NCBI RefSeq assembly: GCF_001905795.1
Contig: NZ_LIXJ01000016.1
Span: 198,411 to 262,410 of the forward strand
Direction: 5' to 3'
DNA: 64,000 nucleotides
Source: Streptomyces sp. CB01580
GTDB taxonomy: Bacteria > Actinomycetota > Actinomycetes > Streptomycetales > Streptomycetaceae
Shown: positions 9,041 through 18,302 of the stretch, piece after piece
How the letters are laid out: each line of letters begins with the position of its first letter
Numbering within the stretch: the first letter of the stretch is position 1
Program-made: the position numbers and the translations under genes
Notes under the pieces: model-generated
What the model was told of the DNA's origin: nothing
The model's input: the letters and a program-made list of their open reading frames with translations, nothing else
Database searches by the model: none

Positions 9041-9079
9041 AGGCCGGCCGCCGTTTCCCGTGGGAAGGGCGACCGGCCT
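9041..9079 (-). terminator. Hairpin after metH
   Basis: AGGCCGG at 9041-9047 pairs with CCGGCCT at 9073-9079, with a further short stem (TTCCC/GGGAA) inside. It sits between the metH stop and the HAD gene start on the minus strand. Confidence 0.5.
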
Positions 9080-9133
9080 GCACTGGACCGACCAGTCTAC
9101 GGCGTGTCGCGCGACCGCGCGTCGAACGCCGTC

Positions 9134-12100
9134 CTACCGCGCGTTGAAGTACTTCGCCTCCGGGTGGTGGATGACGATCGCGTCGGTGGACTGCTCCGGG
9201 TGCAGCTGGAACTCCTCCGAGAGGTGCACGCCGATCCGCTCGGGCCGCAGCAGCTCGGCGATCTTCGCCCGGTCCTCCAGGTCGGGGCAGGCCCCGTAGC
9301 CCAGCGAGAAGCGCGCGCCCCGGTACTTCAGCGCGAACATGTCCTCCACCTCGACCGGGTCCTCGCCGCCGAAGCCGAGCTCGGAGCGGACCCGGGCGTG
9401 CCAGTACTCGGCGAGTGCCTCGGCCAGCTGCACGGACAGGCCGTGCAGCTCCAGGTAGTCGCGGTAGGCGTTCGCCTCGAACAGCTTGGCGGTCTCGCCC
9501 CCGATCCGCGAACCGACGGTGACGACCTGGAGCCCGACCACGTCCGTCTCTCCGGACTCCTCGGGGCGGAAGAAGTCCGCGAGGCAGAGGCGGCGGCCGC
9601 GGCGCTGGCGCGGGAAGGTGAAGCGGGTGCGCTCGGAGCCGTCCTCGTGGAGCACGATCAGGTCGTCGCCCTTGGAGACGCACGGGAAGTAGCCGTAGAC
9701 GACGGCCGCCTCCAGCAGGTTCTCGGTGTGGAGCTGGTCGAGCCAGCCGCGCAGGTGGGGGCGGCCCTCGGTCTCCACCAGTTCCTCGTACGTGGGTCCG
9801 TCGCCGGCACGCGCCTGCTTGAGGCCCCACTGCCCCTTGAAGAGCGCACCCTCGTCCAGCCAGGAGGCGTATTCCTTGAGCTGGATGCCCTTGACCACCC
9901 GGGTGCCCCAGAACGGGGGCTCGGGGACCCGGTTGTCGACGGCGACGTCGGAGCGGACGCCCTCCTCCGGCTCGTCGACCTCCAGGACGGCGGTGTCGCG
10001 CTTGGGCACCCGGCGCTGCTTGAGCTCGGGGAGGACCGCTCCGGGCACGCCCCGCTTGACCGCGATCAGGGCGTCCATCAGGCGCAGCCCCTCGAAGGCG
10101 TCCCGGGCGTAGCGGACCTCGCCCTCGTACAGCTCGTGCAGGTCCTGCTCGACGTAGGCCCGGGTGAGCGCGGCACCGCCGAGGATCACCGGGTAGACGG
10201 CCGCCAGCTTGCGCTGGTTCAGCTCCTCCAGGTTCTCCTTCATGATCACGGTGGACTTGACCAGGAGGCCGGACATGCCGATGACGTCGGCCTTGTGCTC
10301 CTCGGCCGCCTCCAGGATCGCGGAGACGGGCTGCTTGATGCCGAGGTTGACGACGTTGAAGCCGTTGTTGGACAGGATGATGTCGACGAGGTTCTTGCCG
10401 ATGTCGTGGACGTCGCCGCGCACGGTGGCAAGCACGATGGTGCCCTTGCCTTCGGCGTCCGACTTCTCCATGTGGGGCTCCAGGTGGGCCACCGCCGACT
10501 TCATGACCTCGGCGGACTGGAGCACGAACGGCAGCTGCATCTGGCCGGAACCGAAGAGTTCGCCGACCACCTTCATGCCGTCGAGCAGGGTGTCGTTGAC
10601 GATGTCGAGCGCCGGGCGGGTGAGCAGGGCCTCGTCGAGGTCGGCCTCCAGCCCGTTCTTCTCGCCGTCGATGATGCGGCGCTTCAGCCGCTCCTCCAGC
10701 GGCAGGGCGGCCAGCTCCTCGGCCTTGCCCGCCTTCATCGACTTGGTGCTGACGCCCTCGAACAGCTCCATGAGCTTCTGGAGGGGGTCGTAGCCCTCGG
10801 AGCGGCGGTCGTACACGAGGTCGAGGGCGACCTTCACCTGCTCCTCGTCGAGGCGCGCGATCGGCAGGATCTTGGAGGCGTGCACGATCGCGGAGTCGAG
10901 ACCGGCCTTGACGCACTCGTCGAGGAAGACCGAGTTGAGGACGGTGCGGGCGGCCGGATTGAGCCCGAAGGAGATGTTGGACAGGCCGAGCGTGGTCTGC
11001 ACCTCGGGGTGGCGCTTCTTGAGCTCGCGGATGGCGCCGATGGTGGCGATGCCGTCGCCCCGGCTCTCCTCCTGACCGGTGCAGATGGTGAAGGTGAGGC
11101 AGTCGATGAGGATGTCCGACTCGTGGATGCCCCAGTTGCCGGTCAGGTCGGCGATCAGCCGCTCGGCGACGGCGACCTTGTGCTCGACGGTACGGGCCTG
11201 GCCCTCCTCGTCGATGGTCAGCGCGATCAGCGCGGCGCCGTGCTCGGCGGCCAGGGCGGCGACCTTGGCGAAGCGCGACTCGGGGCCGTCGCCGTCCTCG
11301 TAGTTGACGGAGTTGAGGACGGCCCGGCCGCCGAGCTTCTCCAGACCGGCGCGCAGCACCGGCACCTCGGTGGAGTCCAGCACGATCGGGAGGGTGGAGG
11401 CGGTGGCGAAGCGTCCGGCCAGCTCCTCCATGTCCGCGACGCCGTCGCGGCCGACGTAGTCCACGCACAGGTCGAGCATGTGCGCGCCCTCACGGATCTG
11501 GTCGCGCGCCATCTCCACGCAGTCGTCCCAGCGCGCTTCCAGCATGGCCTCGCGGAACTTCTTGGAGCCGTTGGCGTTGGTGCGCTCGCCGATCGCGAGG
11601 TACGAGGTGTCCTGACGGAACGGGACGGCCTGGTACAGGGAGGCGGCGCCCGGCTCGGGGCGCGGGTCGCGCGGCGCGGGAGCGGCACCGCGGACGCGCT
11701 CGACGAGCCGGCGCAGGTGTTCCGGGGTCGTCCCGCAGCAGCCGCCCACCAGGGAGAGCCCGTATTCCTGGACGAACGTCTCCTGGGCCTCGGCGAGGCC
11801 CTCGGGGCCGAGCGGGAAGTGCGCGCCGTCCTTGGTGAGCACCGGCAGGCCTGCGTTGGGCATGCAGAGCAGCGGGATGCGGGAGTGGCGCGTGAGGTAG
11901 CGCAGGTGCTCGCTCATCTCGGCGGGGCCGGTGGAGCAGTTGAGGCCGATCATGTCGACGCCCAGCGGCTCCAGCGCAGTGAGCGCGGCGCCGATCTCGG
12001 AGCCGAGCAGCATGGTGCCGGTGGTCTCGAACGCCAGGGAGACCAGGATCAGGAGGTCGCTGCCGGTGGCCTCCAGGGCGCGCCGGGCGCCCAGCACGGC

Positions 12101-12646
12101 GGCCTTGGTCTGCAGGAGGTCCTGTGTCGTCTCGATGATGAGCGCGTCCGCACCGCCGGCGATCAGGCCCTCCGCGTTGCGCTGGAAGCCGTCCCGCAGC
12201 GTCGTGTACGGGGCGTGGCCCAGGGTCGGCAGCTTGGTGCCGGGGCCGATGGAGCCGAGGACCCAACGCTGCTGTCCGGTGGCGGCGGTGAACTCGTCGG
12301 CGACCTCGCGGGCGATGCGGGCGCCGGACTCGGAGAGCTCCTGGATGCGGTCGGCGATGTCGTACTCGCCCAGGGCGGAGGCGTTGGCTCCGAAGGTGTT
12401 GGTCTCGACGCAGTCCACGCCGACGGCGAAGTACTCGCGGTGCACGGAGCTCACGATGTCGGGGCGCGTGATGTTCAGGATCTCGTTGCAGCCTTCGAGG
12501 TTCTGGAAGTCCTCGAGGGTGGGGTCCTGCGCCTGGAGCATGGTGCCCATGGCACCGTCGGCCACCACCACCCGGGTGACGAGGGCTTCGCGCAGCGCGT
12601 CTGCGCGGTGGCGGCTGTCGGCGGAAGGGGTCGGCAACGAGGCCAT
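9134..12646 (-). CDS. metH: Cobalamin-dependent methionine synthase MetH
   Basis: Transfers a methyl group from 5-methyltetrahydrofolate to homocysteine through methylcobalamin. 1170 residues, near the usual length. Domain order: homocysteine-binding barrel with DGAMGTML near 29-36 and zinc cysteines in GLNCSTGP and GGCCGTTP; pterin-binding barrel (IGERTNANGSKKF); cobalamin module with DVHDIGKN near 744-751, whose His ligates cobalt; C-terminal reactivation domain ending with EERLHLHPEQST-like sequence and a HHPEAKYF tail. ATG 12646 has GGGAG at the right spacing. It appears complete. It diverges from gylR. I looked for a B12 riboswitch upstream and saw none. Confidence 0.97.
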   Translation of the reverse strand: MASLPTPSADSRHRADALREALVTRVVVADGAMGTMLQAQDPTLEDFQNLEGCNEILNITRPDIVSSVHREYFAVGVDCVETNTFGANASALGEYDIADRIQELSESGARIAREVADEFTAATGQQRWVLGSIGPGTKLPTLGHAPYTTLRDGFQRNAEGLIAGGADALIIETTQDLLQTKAAVLGARRALEATGSDLLILVSLAFETTGTMLLGSEIGAALTALEPLGVDMIGLNCSTGPAEMSEHLRYLTRHSRIPLLCMPNAGLPVLTKDGAHFPLGPEGLAEAQETFVQEYGLSLVGGCCGTTPEHLRRLVERVRGAAPAPRDPRPEPGAASLYQAVPFRQDTSYLAIGERTNANGSKKFREAMLEARWDDCVEMARDQIREGAHMLDLCVDYVGRDGVADMEELAGRFATASTLPIVLDSTEVPVLRAGLEKLGGRAVLNSVNYEDGDGPESRFAKVAALAAEHGAALIALTIDEEGQARTVEHKVAVAERLIADLTGNWGIHESDILIDCLTFTICTGQEESRGDGIATIGAIRELKKRHPEVQTTLGLSNISFGLNPAARTVLNSVFLDECVKAGLDSAIVHASKILPIARLDEEQVKVALDLVYDRRSEGYDPLQKLMELFEGVSTKSMKAGKAEELAALPLEERLKRRIIDGEKNGLEADLDEALLTRPALDIVNDTLLDGMKVVGELFGSGQMQLPFVLQSAEVMKSAVAHLEPHMEKSDAEGKGTIVLATVRGDVHDIGKNLVDIILSNNGFNVVNLGIKQPVSAILEAAEEHKADVIGMSGLLVKSTVIMKENLEELNQRKLAAVYPVILGGAALTRAYVEQDLHELYEGEVRYARDAFEGLRLMDALIAVKRGVPGAVLPELKQRRVPKRDTAVLEVDEPEEGVRSDVAVDNRVPEPPFWGTRVVKGIQLKEYASWLDEGALFKGQWGLKQARAGDGPTYEELVETEGRPHLRGWLDQLHTENLLEAAVVYGYFPCVSKGDDLIVLHEDGSERTRFTFPRQRRGRRLCLADFFRPEESGETDVVGLQVVTVGSRIGGETAKLFEANAYRDYLELHGLSVQLAEALAEYWHARVRSELGFGGEDPVEVEDMFALKYRGARFSLGYGACPDLEDRAKIAELLRPERIGVHLSEEFQLHPEQSTDAIVIHHPEAKYFNAR

Positions 12647-12710
12647 GGATGTACTCCCTGGAATGCGACGGCTGTCGGCTTTGCGTCTTCGGTGGAAGGC
12701 GCACCAGGCC

Positions 12711-12741
12711 AGCCTAGCCGGGGGGCGGCCGGGGCCGTCAC
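12711..12741 (-). promoter_or_regulatory. Candidate metH promoter
   Basis: On the minus strand, GTGACG (12736-12741) and TAGGCT (12711-12716) are 19 bases apart, about 65 bases upstream of the metH ATG. The match to a housekeeping promoter is fair and no data support it beyond position. Confidence 0.3.
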
Positions 12742-12860
12742 TCCGTCCCACGGAACGGACGGCATGCTGTGGCGGGCGGTGTCCGGATCCGGACGGTGCG
12801 GAAGGCCACGGCGGTTTTCCTCCGTGATCGAGCGCCGGTCGGCATCGACCGATAGTGTTC

Positions 12861-12873
12861 AGCATCGTCGAAC
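12861..12873 (+). promoter_or_regulatory. Candidate GylR operator in front of gylR
   Basis: The 13-mer AGCATCGTCGAAC lies 23 bases upstream of the gylR ATG. A near-identical 13-mer, GGCATTGTCGAAC, lies upstream of glpF at 14001-14013. With GTTC just before it, the site forms a GTTC...GAAC inverted pair, typical of IclR-family operators. GylR is known to control its own gene and the glycerol operon; that this is the exact site is inferred. Confidence 0.5.
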
Positions 12874-12896
12874 CACAGGTGGAGGAGTACGGCGCG

Positions 12897-13661
12897 ATGG
12901 CCAAGAACATCCAGTCGCTGGAACGAGCGGCGGCGATGCTGCGCCTGCTGGCGGGCGGCGAGCGGCGGCTGGGACTGTCCGACATCGCCTCCTCGCTGGG
13001 TCTGGCCAAGGGGACCGCGCACGGCATCCTGCGCACGCTCCAGCACGAGGGCTTCGTCGAGCAGGACGCCGCGTCGGGCCGCTACCAGCTGGGCGCCGAG
13101 CTGCTGCGCCTGGGCAACAGCTATCTGGACGTCCACGAGCTGCGGGCCCGCGCGCTCGTCTGGACGGACGACCTGGCCCGCTCCAGCGGCGAGAGCGTCC
13201 ATCTGGGCGTGCTGCACCAGCAGGGCGTGCTGGTCGTCCACCACGTCTTCCGCCCCGACGACAGCCGCCAGGTCCTGGAGGTCGGGGCCATGCAGCCCCT
13301 GCACTCCACCGCCCTGGGCAAGGTGCTCTCGGCGTACGACCCGGTGGCGCACACCGAGGCCCTGGAGGCCGAGCGGCAGCCCTTCACCCCGCGCACCGTG
13401 ACCGGCACGGAGGACTTCGAGTCGATGCTCGACCTGGTCCGGGCCCGGGGCTGGGCGGCGGACGTGGAGGAGACCTGGGAGGGGGTGGCCGCGGTGGCCG
13501 CCCCGATCCACGACCGGCGGCGGATGCCGGTGGGCGCGGTGGCGGTGACGGGCGCGGTGGAGCGGGTCTGCGCCGACGGGGAGCTGCGGCCCGAGCTGAT
13601 CGCGGCGGTGCGGGACTGCGCGCGGGCGGTCTCCCGGGACCTGGGCGCCGGACGCTTCTGA
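12897..13661 (+). CDS. gylR: Glycerol operon regulator GylR (IclR family)
   Basis: 254-residue transcription factor; the length equals what I recall for S. coelicolor GylR. An N-terminal winged helix-turn-helix (about 6-65, LSDIASSLGLAKGTAHGILRTL) is followed by the IclR effector domain (about 80-250) with the typical LHSTALGKVLSAY and GWAADVEE segments. ATG 12897 has GGAGGAG at 9-15 bases upstream; the frame opens earlier at 12855 but lacks a site there. It precedes glpFKD on the same strand and is expected to repress them until glycerol or glycerol-3-phosphate is present. Confidence 0.96.
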   Translation: MAKNIQSLERAAAMLRLLAGGERRLGLSDIASSLGLAKGTAHGILRTLQHEGFVEQDAASGRYQLGAELLRLGNSYLDVHELRARALVWTDDLARSSGESVHLGVLHQQGVLVVHHVFRPDDSRQVLEVGAMQPLHSTALGKVLSAYDPVAHTEALEAERQPFTPRTVTGTEDFESMLDLVRARGWAADVEETWEGVAAVAAPIHDRRRMPVGAVAVTGAVERVCADGELRPELIAAVRDCARAVSRDLGAGRF

Positions 13662-13713
13662 TCCGCGGCCGGTGATACGCGGCGGGCCGCCGCAGGAACG
13701 GACGCACCGGACG

Positions 13714-13798
13714 GCGGCCCCGCCACGCGCGGGGCGCAACGCCACCGGCACCATGCCGGGCCCGTACCTCCACGCGGCCCCGCCACGCGCGGGGCGCA
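13714..13798 (+). repeat. Two 25-base direct repeats with internal hairpins, 60-base period
   Basis: The same 25 bases occur at 13714-13738 and 13774-13798. Each contains CCCCGC-CACGC-GCGGGG, a 6-bp stem with a 5-base loop (13718-13734 and 13778-13794). They follow the gylR stop codon and may act as tandem terminators isolating gylR from the glpF promoter. Confidence 0.7.
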
Positions 13799-14000
13799 CC
13801 CCGCACCGCCCGCACCCGCACTCCGTCGCCGCCCCGGGCCTCGGACCGGGCGGCACCACGACAGCACGACAGCGCGGCGGCCCGTCGGCCGACGCGGCGG
13901 CCCCTGCCGACCGGCGGACCGCGAGGGTAACGATCGAGTTTTGGGCCACACAACTCTTGACGACCGAACCACCGCCGGGAAGCATTGCCGTTCACCGGTC

Positions 14001-14013
14001 GGCATTGTCGAAC
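14001..14013 (+). promoter_or_regulatory. Candidate GylR operator in front of glpF
   Basis: GGCATTGTCGAAC differs at only two positions from the 13-mer upstream of gylR (12861-12873). GTTC at 13990-13993 provides an inverted partner for its GAAC. It lies about 127 bases upstream of the glpF start, within the presumed promoter region. Confidence 0.5.
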
Positions 14014-14139
14014 AACTAACGGAAATAAGCGTTATGGTGTGACAGCGCTCCAGGCCGGAGAACGCCCTCGCACGAGGGCGCGGACCACCGGAGGGACCCG
14101 GGGTTCGGCTTACCTGGACCAAGGACAAAGGAGTCGCGG

Positions 14140-14928
14140 GTGTCCAGCTCCGACATCTTCATCGGCGAGACCATAGGTACCGCCGTGCTCATCCTCCTGG
14201 GCGGTGGTGTGTGCGCCGCCGTCACGCTCAAGCGCTCCAAGGCGCAGAACGCCGGATGGCTGGCGATCACCTTCGGGTGGGGGTTCGCCGTGCTGGCGGG
14301 GGCGTACCTGGCCGGTGGCGTGTCCGGTGCGCACCTCAACCCGGCGGTCACGATCGGCCTCGCGATCAAGGGCGGCACCGAGTGGAGCGACGTGCCGCTG
14401 TACATCGCCTCCCAGATGCTCGGCGCGGCGATCGGCGCGGTGCTGGTCTGGCTGACGTACTACGGGCAGTTCCGCGCGCACCTGACGGATCCCGGGGTCG
14501 TGGGCCGGAAGGGTGAAGAAGGCATGGTCGGCCAGGCCGCCGCCCCGGAGGCGGGCCCGGTGCTCGGCATCTTCTCGACCGGCCCCGAGATCCGGCACGT
14601 GGCGCAGAACCTGGTCACCGAGGTCATCGCGACCGTGGTGCTCGTCCTGGTGATCCTCACCCAGGGCCTCAACAACGACGGCAACGGCCTGGGAACCCTC
14701 GGCGCGCTGGTCACCGCCCTGCTCGTGGTCGGCATCGGGCTCTCGCTCGGCGGCCCGACGGGTTACGCGATCAACCCGGCTCGCGACCTCGGTCCGCGTA
14801 TCGTTCACGCGCTGCTGCCGCTGCCGAACAAGGGCGGTTCCGACTGGGGCTACGCATGGATCCCGGTCGTCGGACCGCTCATCGGCGGCGCGATCGCGGG
14901 CGGGCTCTACAACGTCGCCTTCGCCTGA
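14140..14928 (+). CDS. glpF: Glycerol uptake facilitator (aquaglyceroporin)
   Basis: Membrane channel of the MIP family, 262 residues with six hydrophobic helices. Both pore motifs are present: SGAHLNPAVT with NPA at 67-69 and INPARDLGPR with NPA near 212. The Asp after the second NPAR is the signature of glycerol-conducting rather than strictly water-conducting members. A long loop of about 515-580 in base offset (VGRKGEEGMVGQAAAPEAG) replaces a shorter loop in E. coli GlpF. GTG 14140 has AAAGGAG upstream. First gene of the glycerol operon; 57 bases separate it from glpK. Also called gylA in older Streptomyces work. Confidence 0.95.
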   Translation: MSSSDIFIGETIGTAVLILLGGGVCAAVTLKRSKAQNAGWLAITFGWGFAVLAGAYLAGGVSGAHLNPAVTIGLAIKGGTEWSDVPLYIASQMLGAAIGAVLVWLTYYGQFRAHLTDPGVVGRKGEEGMVGQAAAPEAGPVLGIFSTGPEIRHVAQNLVTEVIATVVLVLVILTQGLNNDGNGLGTLGALVTALLVVGIGLSLGGPTGYAINPARDLGPRIVHALLPLPNKGGSDWGYAWIPVVGPLIGGAIAGGLYNVAFA

Positions 14929-14985
14929 TCCATGACGCACCGAGCCCCGACCCCCCAAGACCACACAGACCTCCGGGAGCACACC

Positions 14986-16512
14986 GTGACCGACTCACAC
15001 ACCTCCGGCCCGTTCATCGCCGCCATCGACCAGGGCACCACCTCCAGCCGGTGCATCGTCTTCGACCGGGACGGCCGGATCGTCTCCGTCGACCAGAAGG
15101 AGCACGAGCAGATCTTCCCGAAGCCGGGCTGGGTCGAGCACGACGCGACCGAGATCTGGGAGAACGTCCAGGAGGTCGTCGCCGCGGCCGTCGTCAAGGC
15201 GGGCATCACCGCCGCCGACGTGAAGGCGATCGGCATCACCAACCAGCGCGAGACCACGCTGCTCTGGGACCGGAACACCGGTGAGCCCGTCCACAACGCC
15301 CTGGTCTGGCAGGACACCCGTACCGACGCGCTCTGCAAGGAGCTCGGCCGCAACGTGGGCCAGGACCGCTTCCGCCGCGAGACCGGTCTGCCGCTCGCCT
15401 CGTACTTCGCGGGCCCCAAGGTGCGCTGGCTGCTGGACAACGTCGAGGGGCTGCGCGAGCGCGCCGAGCGCGGCGACATCCTCTTCGGCACCATGGACTC
15501 CTGGGTCATCTGGAACCTGACCGGCGGCACGGACGGCGGCGTCCACGTCACCGACGTCACGAACGCCTCGCGCACCCTCCTGATGAACCTGCACACCATG
15601 GCGTGGGACGAGAAGATCCTCGCGTCCATGGAGATCCCGGCGGCCATCCTGCCCGAGATCCGTTCCTCCGCCGAGGTGTACGGCAGCGCGAAGGGCGGCG
15701 TCCTGGCCGGCGTCCCGGTCGCCTCCGCGCTCGGCGACCAGCAGGCGGCCCTCTTCGGCCAGACCTGTTTCTCCGAGGGCGAGGCCAAGTCCACGTACGG
15801 CACCGGCACCTTCATGCTGATGAACACCGGTGAACGGCCCGTCAACTCGTACAACGGACTGCTGACGACCGTCGGGTACCGGATCGGCGACGAGAAGCCG
15901 GTCTACGCCCTGGAGGGGTCCATCGCCGTCACCGGTTCGCTCGTCCAGTGGATGCGCGACCAGATGGGCCTGATCAAGTCCGCGGCCGAGATCGAGACCC
16001 TGGCGTCGTCGGTCGAGGACAACGGCGGCGCGTACTTCGTGCCCGCGTTCTCCGGCCTGTTCGCCCCCTACTGGCGCTCCGACGCGCGCGGCGTCATCGC
16101 CGGCCTGACCCGGTACGTCACCAAGGCGCACATCGCCCGCGCCGTCCTGGAGGCCACCGCCTGGCAGACCCGCGAGATCACCGACGCCATGACCAAGGAC
16201 TCCGGCGTGGAACTGGCCGCCCTCAAGGTCGACGGCGGCATGACCTCCAACAACCTGCTGATGCAGACGCTCGCCGACTTCCTGGACGCGCCCGTGGTGC
16301 GGCCCATGGTCGCCGAGACGACCTGCCTCGGCGCCGCCTACGCCGCCGGTCTCGCCGTCGGCTTCTGGCCGGACACCGACGCCCTGCGCGCCAACTGGCG
16401 CCGGGCCGCCGAATGGACCCCCCGCATGGCCGCGGACACCCGCGACCGCGAGTACAAGAACTGGCTCAAGGCCGTGGAGCGGACCATGGGCTGGATCGAA
16501 CACGAGGAGTAA
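14986..16512 (+). CDS. glpK: Glycerol kinase
   Basis: Phosphorylates glycerol to sn-glycerol-3-phosphate with ATP (FGGY family). 508 residues, full length. The N-terminal phosphate loop IDQGTTSSR is at about 13-21, FPKPGWVEHD is the conserved stretch after it, ITNQRET and WQDTRT follow, and the C-terminal adenosine motif is DGGMTSNNLLMQ. GTG 14986 is chosen because CGGGAG precedes it; an earlier ATG (14932) would add 18 poorly conserved residues. The glpK stop and the glpD ribosome site overlap (GAGGAGTAAG), indicating coupling. Confidence 0.96.
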   Translation: MTDSHTSGPFIAAIDQGTTSSRCIVFDRDGRIVSVDQKEHEQIFPKPGWVEHDATEIWENVQEVVAAAVVKAGITAADVKAIGITNQRETTLLWDRNTGEPVHNALVWQDTRTDALCKELGRNVGQDRFRRETGLPLASYFAGPKVRWLLDNVEGLRERAERGDILFGTMDSWVIWNLTGGTDGGVHVTDVTNASRTLLMNLHTMAWDEKILASMEIPAAILPEIRSSAEVYGSAKGGVLAGVPVASALGDQQAALFGQTCFSEGEAKSTYGTGTFMLMNTGERPVNSYNGLLTTVGYRIGDEKPVYALEGSIAVTGSLVQWMRDQMGLIKSAAEIETLASSVEDNGGAYFVPAFSGLFAPYWRSDARGVIAGLTRYVTKAHIARAVLEATAWQTREITDAMTKDSGVELAALKVDGGMTSNNLLMQTLADFLDAPVVRPMVAETTCLGAAYAAGLAVGFWPDTDALRANWRRAAEWTPRMAADTRDREYKNWLKAVERTMGWIEHEE

Positions 16513-16517
16513 GCGAC

Positions 16518-18128
16518 ATGACCACCCTGCAGAGCGTCCCGGCCCTCGGGACACACCCGGCCTCCGGCTCCCTCCCGAGCCGTGCCGAGACTCGGGAGCA
16601 GCTGTCCAAGGCTGCGTACGACCTCCTGGTGATCGGTGGCGGCATCCTGGGCATCTCCACGGCCTGGCACGCCGCGCAGTCCGGGCTGCGGGTGGCTCTG
16701 GTGGACGCCGGCGACTTCGCCGGCGCCACCTCCTCCGCCTCCTCGAAGCTGCTCCACGGCGGTCTGCGCTACCTGCAGACCGGTGCCGTGAAGCTGGTCG
16801 CGGAGAACCACTTCGAGCGCCGCGCGGTGTCCCGCGAGGTGGCGCCGCACCTGGCCAATCCGCTCACCTTCTACCTGCCGGTCTACAAGGGCGGCCCGCA
16901 CGGCGCCGCGGTCCTCGGCGCGGGCGTGTTCGCGTACTCGGCGCTCTCCGCGTTCCGCGACGGGGTCGGGCACGTGATCAGCCCTCAGAAGGCGCAGCGC
17001 GACGTGCCGGAGCTGCGCACGGACAACCTGAGGGCCGTGGCGGTCTACGGCGACGGCCAGATGAACGACGCCCGGATGGCGCTGATGACGGTCCGCGCGG
17101 CCGTCGACGCGGGCGCCGTGGTCCTGAACCACGCGGCGGTCACCGGGCTGCGGTTCACCAAGGGCCGGGTGACCGGCGCCGATCTGCAGGACCGCCTGGA
17201 CGGCACGGAGTTCGGCATCGACGCCCGTCTCGTGCTGAACGCCACCGGGCCGTGGGTCGACCACCTGCGCAGGATGGAGGACCCGAAGGCGGCCCCGTCG
17301 GTGCGCCTGTCGAAGGGCGCGCACCTGGTGCTCAAGCGCACGCGTCCGTGGAACGCCGCGCTCGCGACCCCGATCGACAAGTACCGCATCACGTTCGCCC
17401 TGCCGTGGGAGGACATGCTGCTGCTCGGCACGACGGACGAGGAGTACGAGGGCGATCCCGCGGACGTCGCGGTCGACGAGAAGGACGTCGCCCAGATCCT
17501 CGACGAGGCGGCGTTCTCCATCAAGGACCAGCAGCTGTCGCGCGATCTGATCACGTACTCCTTCGCGGGTCTGCGGGTGCTGCCCGGCGGACCCGGCGAC
17601 ACCTCCAAGGCCAAGCGCGAGACGGTCGTCACGGAGGGCCGCGGCGGGATGCTGTCGGTCGCGGGCGGCAAGTGGACGACGTTCCGCCACATCGGCCGCA
17701 CGGTGATGACCAAGCTGGCCGCCCTCCCCGGGCACCCCCTCGGCAGCGGCGTGGAGCCGATATCGCACCTGCCGAGGAAGCTGCCGCTGCCCGGCATCGC
17801 CAACCCGAACGCGGTGGCGCACCGGCTGCTGATCGACGGCGCCGCGCCCGGCCCCCGGATGGCTGCGGACACCGCGCGCCACCTCGCCACGCACTACGGT
17901 TCGCTCGCCTTCGACATCGCGCGGCTGGCGAACGAGAACCCGGCGCTGGCCGAGCGCATCCACCCGGACGCGCCGGAGATCTGGGCGCAGGTCGCCTACG
18001 CCCGCGACCACGAGTGGGCCGAGACGGCGGACGACGTGCTGCGCCGCCGTACGACCCTGACGATCCGTGGCCTGGCCACGGACGAGATCCGGGCCGGTGT
18101 CGAGTCCGTGCTCGGCGACCGCGGCTGA
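16518..18128 (+). CDS. glpD: Aerobic glycerol-3-phosphate dehydrogenase
   Basis: FAD enzyme that oxidises sn-glycerol-3-phosphate to dihydroxyacetone phosphate and passes electrons to the membrane quinone pool. 536 residues. The dinucleotide-binding motif VIGGGILG is near 38-45, followed by the family signature SSASSKLLHGGLRYLQ at about 74-90. A C-terminal GlpD domain runs from about 410. ATG 16518 begins six bases after the glpK stop. It closes the glpFKD operon, and a 16-bp hairpin follows. Glycerol thus enters glycolysis through these three proteins under GylR control. Confidence 0.96.
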   Translation: MTTLQSVPALGTHPASGSLPSRAETREQLSKAAYDLLVIGGGILGISTAWHAAQSGLRVALVDAGDFAGATSSASSKLLHGGLRYLQTGAVKLVAENHFERRAVSREVAPHLANPLTFYLPVYKGGPHGAAVLGAGVFAYSALSAFRDGVGHVISPQKAQRDVPELRTDNLRAVAVYGDGQMNDARMALMTVRAAVDAGAVVLNHAAVTGLRFTKGRVTGADLQDRLDGTEFGIDARLVLNATGPWVDHLRRMEDPKAAPSVRLSKGAHLVLKRTRPWNAALATPIDKYRITFALPWEDMLLLGTTDEEYEGDPADVAVDEKDVAQILDEAAFSIKDQQLSRDLITYSFAGLRVLPGGPGDTSKAKRETVVTEGRGGMLSVAGGKWTTFRHIGRTVMTKLAALPGHPLGSGVEPISHLPRKLPLPGIANPNAVAHRLLIDGAAPGPRMAADTARHLATHYGSLAFDIARLANENPALAERIHPDAPEIWAQVAYARDHEWAETADDVLRRRTTLTIRGLATDEIRAGVESVLGDRG

Positions 18129-18163
18129 CGGGACGTGCGAGGCGCGCACGACGAGACGCGCAT

Positions 18164-18209
18164 GGCGCGGACGGGGCGGCTCCCACGGCGGGACCGCCCC
18201 GTCCGCGCC
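18164..18209 (+). terminator. Terminator of the glycerol operon
   Basis: GGCGCGGACGGGGCGG (18164-18179) and CCGCCCCGTCCGCGCC (18194-18209) form a perfect 16-bp stem with a 14-base loop, 36 bases after the glpD stop. Confidence 0.75.
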
Positions 18210-18302
18210 CCGTCCCACGCCCCGTCACGCGGCGAACGCGCCGGTCCGAACGCGCCGCACGACCGCCGTACGGGCGCAATACGACGCCGGGACGGTCGAG
18301 GC

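Larger units (their letters stand above)
13662..14139. other. 478-base intergenic region carrying the glycerol operon promoter
   Basis: The first half (13700-13830) holds a 25-base direct repeat with built-in hairpins, likely the gylR terminator. The second half, from about 13920, is richer in A/T and contains TTGACG at 13957-13962, the operator-like 13-mer at 14001-14013, a weaker copy at 13981-13995 (AGCATTGCCGTTC), and TTATGGTG at about 14032. The exact -10 box is not clear to me. Confidence 0.55.

Noticed and set aside
12647..12896. Possible cobalamin riboswitch upstream of metH
   Set aside because: I found no B12-box-like sequence or fitting stems in the gap.
9104..13675. Very long plus-strand open frame opposite metH
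   Set aside because: It mirrors the codons of metH and the adjoining region and has no protein-like motifs; a shadow of G/C bias.
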